From NCBI GenBank assembly GCA_037892935.1, contig JAYXKI010000005.1, positions 1,426,001 to 1,490,000 on the forward strand: 64,000 nucleotides of DNA. The letters run 5' to 3'. Position 1 is the first letter of the stretch, and every line of letters starts with the position of its first letter. The DNA is from Phlebopus portentosus (Eukaryota > Basidiomycota > Agaricomycetes > Boletales > Boletinellaceae). The notes beneath the pieces were generated by a model. The model had not been told where the DNA came from, did not search any database, and saw only the letters and a program-made list of their open reading frames with translations. Position numbers and translations under genes: made by a program. Shown one piece after another: positions 57,732 to 64,000 of the stretch.

Positions 57732-59050
57732 TCATGACTTTTTCTGGAAGAAGGAAGATAGCTTCGCCATGCCTTTGGTGTTGGCCTTCTTAAGCTTAGC
57801 CACCCCAGCCGATTCAGCCTTACGCTTCCTCCCATTCTTGTCCTCGCTTACTTGTGCCTTCTGCGCGTTTCCGTTAGTGGTTGTGGTATTACTCGCAAGA
57901 TCCATTTGCTCCAGCGAAGCAGTGTGTTTTGTGAGTGCGGAGAAGCTGTCAGGCCCGTGAGATTAGCCAGCTGTCAGGTGGAACAGGTACGCACTCAAAT
58001 TTACTTAGTAGTTCTCCATGAACTTCCGGAGAGACATATTGCGATATTAGGTCGCATGCAAGCCTCAAGCGACCAGCTGGCAGGAGAATCAGTACTGAAG
58101 CCAGATAGAAGGTAATATACATACATATAAGGAGTTCCTCCTTTCCATCGTCCATGAGACCATCTTTAGCCAACTCACGTTCGAGCGTTCGCGATTCTGG
58201 GACAGTAGGTCCTTTCCCAAGGCGGTTCGCTTTCTTTATGAGATACTCCAGTAACTTAGAATGGGAATACCGAAACACGACGAGATCGGAGGCAATATCT
58301 GCGCCGGCCAGTTGAGTATCAGTATCCAGAAAAGCACAGGACTCAACAAACTTGCCTTTAGTATCGCATATTTTTCGCATACCCTCCTGCATACATGGTA
58401 GTCTTCCAAGCTCCAATATATCTCCGGGATTCAGCTCTCCTACACTCTCATCCTTCGCCAAGTTCGCCGAAGCACCTTCCAATATGTCATCAAGGGTTCG
58501 GAAATTTCCTAGGGATCCATCATGCTAGAATTTGTTCAGCTTCGTCATCACAAGACTGATGAAGAAACGTACTGGAGATGCAGCTTTCAGAATCGGCACC
58601 AAGAGGAAAACAGGGTCAATAGGTGTCATCAGAAGCATACTGCCATCTGCAAGCTTCTTCAGCAATGAGAGTTCGGATTAGGTGAATGATAACGCACCTG
58701 ACAGAATCTCTCCGCCATTGAACCAGCTTCTACTCGAATTCGGAGCCACACTCTGAAGCTCAAGAACGGAGGAGCCATTTGGAGACAAGGTTGGCAGAAA
58801 CAAAGACAGAAGCCCTACGAAGAGTAATTATAGTGTCGTGTTACTTTACTATCTGAAAGTGTTCATACCAGTGCGAGGATGAGGAAGTCTCAGAAACCAG
58901 AGATGTGACCGAGTAGTCGCGTTGCTCCCTTGGCTGAGTTCTGCGGATAGCGCGTCGAGCAAATCTTACACGTCGAACGATGAGTTCTACGCTGGCTGCA
59001 AGGTTTACAGCTATCATACCTTTTGGAAGAACGCTGATATGAGCGGACAT
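57732..59050 (-). CDS. RNH202: Ribonuclease H2 subunit B
   Basis: Accessory subunit of heterotrimeric RNase H2, which cuts RNA in RNA-DNA hybrids and misincorporated ribonucleotides. Exons join to ISVLPKDLLDALSAELSQGS, WFLRLPHPRTG, LLSLFLPTLSPNGSSVLELQ with SVAPNSSRSWFNGGEIL, then DGSMLLMTPIDPVFLLVPIL, HDGSLGNFRTLDDIL and the long helical region HSKLLEYLIKKANRLGKG, then RLACDLISQYVSPEVHGELL. This is the RNASEH2B layout: N-terminal triple barrel plus C-terminal helices. The extreme C-end KGMAKLSSFFQKKS is a degenerate PIP box (LxxFF with M for Q) that could bind PCNA. Start ATG at 59050. Neighbour to the unknown disordered protein on the same strand. Confidence 0.85.
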
Positions 59051-59311
59051 GTTGGTTGTGGACGCGACGAAAGGTCTCGCTTCTCAGCTCATGATCGATG
59101 CGCATTCCAAGTCACATGTCCGTTCCCAAATGCAGCCCGATGAAGTTATTCCGAGGAAAATAAACGAGTGTTCTCATCGGGACAGTTGTCGTTCAGTTTG
59201 CCTCAACAGAGGTACGCACATGAGTTATTTCCGGCGGTCCGGCAGTGCGGCGGTGCAATCCCTCGAGGAATTTAGGCATATCCAATTCATAATTTAAACA
59301 ATCATTTATAT

Positions 59312-59403
59312 GACTCACTGGTCTAGCGGTTATGATTTCTGTTTAACACTTGCTTATATAAGTAGTTCACAGAAGGTTCCTGGTTCGATTCCAGGGTGAG
59401 TCA
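59312..59403 (+). tRNA. tRNA-Val (anticodon AAC) with a 19-nt intron
   Basis: Acceptor stem GACTCAC pairs with GTGAGTC (discriminator A). D-arm is TGGTCTAGCGGTTATGA. Anticodon stem TCTGT pairs with ACAGA, loop TTAACA-C, with the intron CTTGCTTATATAAGTAGTT after position 37. T-arm is CCTGG-TTCGATT-CCAGG. The AAC reading follows from U33 before it and A37 after it and from likeness to fungal Val tRNAs (CTTAACAC loop). The acceptor stem is AT-rich for Val, so the amino-acid call is very likely but not certain. Confidence 0.85.
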
Positions 59404-60092
59404 ATGAGGCTATGGCCCGAAAAAAAAGATTTAATTTTTAGCTCGGCCATAAAATCCAGACTATTTGTTTTCTCGCCACTATTACCTTGCCTTTTTAGCG
59501 GATTGGTTTCTATACTTTGCAGTTGAGTCGGGTATACTCCTATATCATCTCAGTAACAACAAAGTTGATGAAATTTCCTCAGCTAGCATATACTATGTAG
59601 TGCTGATTGCAAACGGATGGGAGTTTCGTTGTCCAAAAGGTACACGACCTTACGGTCCCTTTCTTTGTAGGGCTGGTTACTTGTCTTGTCCCATAGACCA
59701 ACCTCGCTCTAATTCTGAACAATGACACTTTCAAAAATCCATGAAAACTTGAAATGGAGATTGGGCCTGTCGCTAGAGTTGACTAACAACACAAAATATG
59801 TACTTACATCAGACAAGAACTTCAAGAAGAGTAAGTCGTATAGTCTGGCTATGCACCAAGTGTACGGCAAGGCCTGTTAAGGCCGTGTTTCGTTGGACCT
59901 AAGCACTGAGCCAGTCAATCCATGATGCATCAATACGAGCTTTGTGACAAGGCCAACGGCCCAGGGTTCAGGAGGTGGTGCAGCAGTCATTTGAGATAAA
60001 TTCAGCTCGGCTCTGTCGAGTGTGTCGTACACTCTCCGCCCCGCAAGCATTTCAGAAATCTGATTCTACTCTCGTCAAAACTCTCTTGTAGC
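59404..60092. other. Intergenic region
   Basis: About 0.7 kb. A T-rich stretch follows the tRNA (A9 at about 59421, a candidate site of Pol III termination on the other strand; TTTTTAG at 59436-59442 on this strand). An open frame at 59465-59725 has no family signal. Confidence 0.4.
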
Positions 60093-60553
60093 ATGTCCGA
60101 AACATTGCCAGGGGCACTTACGCCAGTCACTCCGAAGAGAAGCGACTCACTGGCGCTTCCACCATCTTTTGCAATTCCTATCGTTGATCGGTACTCCCGT
60201 TGGAGGAACGGAACCCATTCTCCCAGCCTTGATACAAGAGGAGCACGATCCTCGCACAGGAAAGTTGAAAACTTGGTTCTCCCAGGGTAAGCATCAGGTC
60301 CCGGTCCAGAAACCGTAAATTCAATGCCTCCTTTTTTAGACTTAAAGCACAAGGAGACGCCGGAGACGGTGAGACGCGTAGGAGCACGAAGAGAAGATCA
60401 AACCGGAGTGCAGCTAACGGACCTCAAGCCTTGAAAAGGTCGCTGACGCTTAACAATCCGTCTGAGTCTGACGAAGAAGAGACCTTGATTCCTTCACCGA
60501 CGGTAGACGATGAAGGGGTGGATGACCTGACTAGTTATCCGAATCCCGCGTGA
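60093..60553 (+). CDS. Small hypothetical charged protein
   Basis: Two exons with one 50-nt intron (60289-60340) give about 135 residues. The N-half is Pro/Ser-rich (MSETLPGALTPVTPKRSDS, ALPPSFAIPIVDRYSRWRNG), the middle is basic (TRRSTKRRSNRSAANGPQAL), and the end is acidic (NNPSESDEEETLIPSPTVDD, then EGVDDLTSYPNPA). TPVTPKR and SPTVDD could be kinase sites. It is not recognised; the pattern suggests a nuclear protein, but nothing more can be said. Confidence 0.5.
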
Positions 60554-60980
60554 GTCGACAAATATATGAACGATGCAATAGCTTCTGATGAAAAGAATGA
60601 CTCACAGAATGCATTGGAAGGAACTGTTTCGAGTATGAACTTGTAAAAAGTGTTCTCCTTGTGTCTAGTACAGTATGTATTTCAGAGTAGATAAATGATC
60701 GACGGACTGGTATATGATACATATTGCATATCTAAGTATGAGTTCACGACGGTGGTGGCTTGTTATCGGCGGACAAAGGAGCGTGGGAAGTACCAGATAT
60801 AGAAGGAAGTCGATCACACCGTGATTTCAGACCACCCTCAGGACGCGTTTTAGCCACGAACGACCATTCGCATCCTTTCCACCTTCATTCACCCTATGTT
60901 CTTTCTTCTTTATGCTCTAAATTAGTTTAAATATTTAGGTGGTCTAAGCAGACTCTAGGTAACCTCTAATCCTCCTTCCT
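60554..60980. other. Intergenic promoter region
   Basis: Flanks between two same-strand genes, AT-rich near 60900. No feature recognised. Confidence 0.4.
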
Positions 60981-63288
60981 ATGTCGGGAGAGCCAGTCGA
61001 TCAAAGCACGGCCCCCCCGGGCCTGCCGGCTGACCTCATTATCGCGTCGTATGCCAGAGCTTTAAGACATCCTGCTGCTTCTATCTGTTTTGCGGCATAC
61101 GATGCGGGCACCGCGACCGGAGTCCGCGCTGAAAATAACGCGTTTGGCTTTCAAAAGCTCTCCTTGAATCAAGAACTTTACCGTCAAAAGCGGATCGTTC
61201 TCGAGTACAAGGAGAACGAGACGTCTACGTGGAGATTCGTGCCAAATGCGCGCTGGGAGCAAGGTGTCGACGGGGAGGGTGAATGGCCGCGAGTGGTAGA
61301 ATTTTGCGGGTATATCTGACTCTTCTACGCGACCGTTCGTAAGCTGATATCCCTTTAGCCAATACGCGACTTTGATGCAGGACGAATGGGACCTGCTCAA
61401 GCTCGACAAGGAATACGAATGCCTTGTTCGTCGTCCCCCATTCCTCACGAAGATAGTAAAGCGCCCGCCACAGTCTCCTGCTCTTGGATCATCCATGACG
61501 TCCAACCCACCATTGTCTAATACGCAACCTCCGTCCACGCCGACCCCGAATCCCAAAAGGCGCATTTCTGGGAGCGTTCTCAGCCGCCGGTGCTCTGGCA
61601 GCAATTCAGTGGGTCAGCGTAAAAAGGCTCGACCATTCATCGATGAATGTTCTTCATCTTCGGAAAGTGACACTATCCGAGAAGATGATGCTGAGGAGGA
61701 CGAGGTCAGCGAGATGGTCGTTGACGAGGATGTTAGCTCTCGTCATTACAAAATAAGCGAACGTCTGCGGAAAGTCAGAGCGAACAAGGATGAAGCCCGC
61801 AGAAAGCGCCGGGAAGCCACCAAAGCGAGGTTGGAAAGGTCTGGGCAGTTCTATAACGAAGAAGAGGACATGATGTCCTGGTCTGAATGCCCTCCTCCTG
61901 AGGAAGTCCAAACTTCTCCAAGGCAACCTCAACCTGGAAGCTCACCCTTCGCAAAGAGGAAAGGTATGTCGTATTGACTATCTACACTAGTCGTCTGATG
62001 AGCTTATACATATCTAGTCGAATGCTTCAGCGACGACGGTAATGGTCCCTTCGAGCGCTCTACGGACGATGAAAATCCTCGCTTTAAAGTTTATGAATGG
62101 TCCGGCTATTCCAAGCGAACGCGCACCGTCTCGCCTAGCGTCTGCAGGCGCACTGCGGAGGCGAAAAGGATGAAACGCATACAGATCCGGCAGGCCGAGA
62201 AGGATAGACGTAAAGAAGCTCGGTCCAAGGAGATGTTTGATAGAGTGATGCAAGCTATCTACGAGGATGCGGCAAAATCCTTCCCGCTGCCAGGTGTGTC
62301 TCTTCACAATTGGAATGCAATGTACCACTGACAAAGGCGTGCTGGTACAGACGCGGATGCGCCGTCAACATCGATGCAACCGCAGTTCTTCCCGTATCAG
62401 GCACCATCAGAGTCCTGTGGAGGTCATACTAATGCTGAGTCGGCACACTCTCAGCACCACCCTCCAGAAAACGACGAGGCTCCTTCGAGCGCTGGCACGG
62501 AGACGTTCCCGTCTTCGTCTCAGTCCACGTTCTACCAGTCCCGGTCGGAACAATCAAGCCAGGAGACGCTCGTGGACAGGGAAGGGAATGCTCGACGGGT
62601 TGCGATCGAGGAGTCAAGGAGGAAGATCGCAGAACTGGAGAGGGACAGGCCGCTTTGGGAGGAGCAGGCTCGAAAACGTGCTGCTGAGGAGGCGGAGGAG
62701 AAAGCCCGTGCCGAGGCTGCGCGCAAGGCTCGTGCTGCTAAACAGACGGCCGACGCAGAACGCATAAGGGTGGAAGAAGATGCCTCCCGTCGGAAGGCCG
62801 AGGAAGAGCAGGGTGCCAAAGAAACGAAATTCGCTGAGCTTCGTGAGAAGCGCAGACGAGTTAAGGATGCTGCTGACCGTGAAGTACGCGTCCTTATGAC
62901 AAGACATTGGGACTCTTCGGTGGCTCTTGATCGTTACCTCAAGCTCTCCGAGGCATTCGAGGCACTGCGGTTCTCTGACGGTGATGTCATCGTCTTCGAG
63001 ACTGTGCCTTGGCCAGTCCTAATGCGTCCCGGAACATATGCCGTGGAGGATATCGATTGGACATCCGTCGAGGCATTCTTCCTGCGCATACGGCCGTTCC
63101 TGTCAACTTCCGATTATCAAAAGCTCGTAGAAAAGAGCCACAAGCGATTTCATCCAGACCGGTGGCGCTCCCGCCGCGTTTTGCACTGCATTGAGGACGA
63201 GGAAGAAAGAGAGTGCCTTGAGGCTGCTGCGATCACCGTTTCGCAGGCTCTTACTCCGATTTGGCAGGATGTGACGGGACGGCATTAA
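60981..63288 (+). CDS. NFKBIL1-like coiled-coil protein (J-domain-like HPDRW end)
   Basis: About 700 residues in four or five exons. N-terminal part: PADLIIASYARALRHPAASI, then TSTWRFVPNARWEQGVD and QYATLMQDEWDLLKLDKEYE. A Ser/Pro linker and an acidic patch follow. A long helix has heptad-like repeats (RRKIAELERDRPLWEEQARK, AAEEAEEKARAEAARKARAA, EEDASRRKAEEEQG). The C-end is globular: RHWDSSVALDRYLKLSEAFE, ETVPWPVLMRPGTYAVEDID, SVEAFFLRIRPFLSTSDYQK, then SHKRFHPDRWRSRRVL. That HPDRW block resembles the degenerate J-like end of NFKBIL1, a pre-mRNA splicing-linked protein, but the rest is different. Probable nuclear protein; the exact role is unknown. Start ATG at 60981. Confidence 0.7.
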
Positions 63289-64000
63289 AGGAACCTATCG
63301 GAATCATGCTCTCAAAATCACATCTAAGATTACGTTTTCCGCCCGCCACTCAAGCTCGGATGGATCCATGCATGCACGAAGTACGCAATACTATTGGACA
63401 GACTCGGACTATCACTCTCCCTCTCGAGCGCAATTCGCATTTTGGAAGGACCTCATTCAATCAAGCCAAGGACAATAGGAAGGACCTGCATCACAACATA
63501 AGGTCCCCTCCGCCCTCATCAACAATGTCAGATATTCAGCTACATGTATCATTAGCAACGTTCAACAGCACACGGTCGCTCTCGCTATGCTTTCAGTCTC
63601 TCAACTCGCATTGACACTTCACAAACAATTTATAAAACCACACTATGCCTGTCCTTTCTCTCTTACTCTGTATATTAACCTCTAAAAAGGTCATGCTATC
63701 TAGCTGGATTCCCGCTATCGTCGCTATCGACTCGCTATCTAATTTTCGCTGCTTTGCTAATGGCAAAGATACCCATACAATACGTTGCATACAGTACATA
63801 CGCCATCGATTCAAAGTGTCAATTATCACTTGTCTATTACTTCAACTATTTTTTTTATCTCATCTCATCTCATCTCATCTCTTTTTTTCATCTTTCTTTT
63901 CCTTTCTTTATCGGTAATCCTTCGTTCATTGACTGCTTTCGCCCTTGTTCGCTTCTGTATAGATCAGAATTGATGACAAAAGTATGTCTGAAGTCGACTT
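63289..64000. other. Non-coding right end, with pentanucleotide repeat
   Basis: 3' flank of the preceding gene. ATCTC is repeated five times (63857-63881) inside pyrimidine-rich sequence. No gene is supported. Confidence 0.5.
63857..63881. repeat. (ATCTC)5 microsatellite
   Basis: Five exact copies of ATCTC, in a T- and C-rich tract. Confidence 0.8.

Noticed and set aside
59465..59725. 86-codon open frame (MFSRHYYLAFLAD...)
   Set aside because: No family signal and no splicing; AT-rich flank of a tRNA.
1..64000. CRISPR arrays, bacterial operons, phage or viral genes, LTR retroelements
   Set aside because: No spaced direct repeats, ribosome binding sites, integrase, reverse transcriptase or LTR pairs were seen.

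Overview
This is a 64-kb stretch of a fungal nuclear genome, almost certainly a mushroom-forming basidiomycete (Agaricomycetes). The reasons are many short GT-AG introns of about 50-70 nt, a class IV chitin synthase, a basidiomycete-style HSP12/HSP9 protein, a SKI3 gene broken by many introns, and a tRNA with a short intron after position 37. Nothing in it looks bacterial, viral or CRISPR-like.

Layout. 1-9.2 kb: a dispersed repeat copy, an intact DHA2-type MFS exporter (minus), a DASH Spc34-like kinetochore gene, an F-box/beta-propeller gene, and a decayed MFS paralogue that carries an internal ~90-bp inversion. 10.3-18.0 kb: class IV chitin synthase and a CDKN3-type phosphatase. 18.8-21.1 kb: a flavin-monooxygenase pseudogene. 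21.8-26.7 kb: two more intact MFS genes in tandem. 27-32.4 kb: a remnant zone holding a chromodomain pseudogene, a fifth truncated MFS copy and unassigned coding-like relics. 32.5-35.0 kb: a Ten1-like OB-fold gene and a mitochondrial LETM1-domain gene. 35.5-36.9 kb: a cytochrome P450 relic. 36.9-42.1 kb: SKI3. 42.2-46.6 kb: the second dispersed repeat copy, a tiny unknown gene, HSP12 and a PA-TM-RING-H2 ligase. 47-52 kb: a class III aminotransferase pseudogene, a small secreted protein, a GFA-enzyme relic and a possible F-box relic. 52.6-63.3 kb: mitochondrial PrpD-type dehydratase, an unknown basidiomycete protein, RNase H2 subunit B, tRNA-Val(AAC), a small charged protein and an NFKBIL1-like coiled-coil protein. 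The last 0.7 kb is non-coding.

How it fits together. Conserved housekeeping genes (cell wall, RNA decay, mitochondrion, genome stability, kinetochore) alternate with accessory zones built from duplicated MFS exporters and dead oxidative or transfer enzymes (FMO, P450, aminotransferase, GFA). The accessory zones look like the remains of a detoxification or specialised-metabolism neighbourhood; that reading is inference. The most distinctive direct observations are the five MFS copies sharing a run of 24-, 14- and 9-nt microexons, the inversion inside one copy, the 14-bp direct repeats around the truncated copy, and recurrent in-frame TGG-to-TAG losses in the pseudogenes.

Splice sites were placed by eye from GT-AG signals and reading frame. 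Exon ends are therefore predictions, and family names rest on remembered motifs, not on searches.
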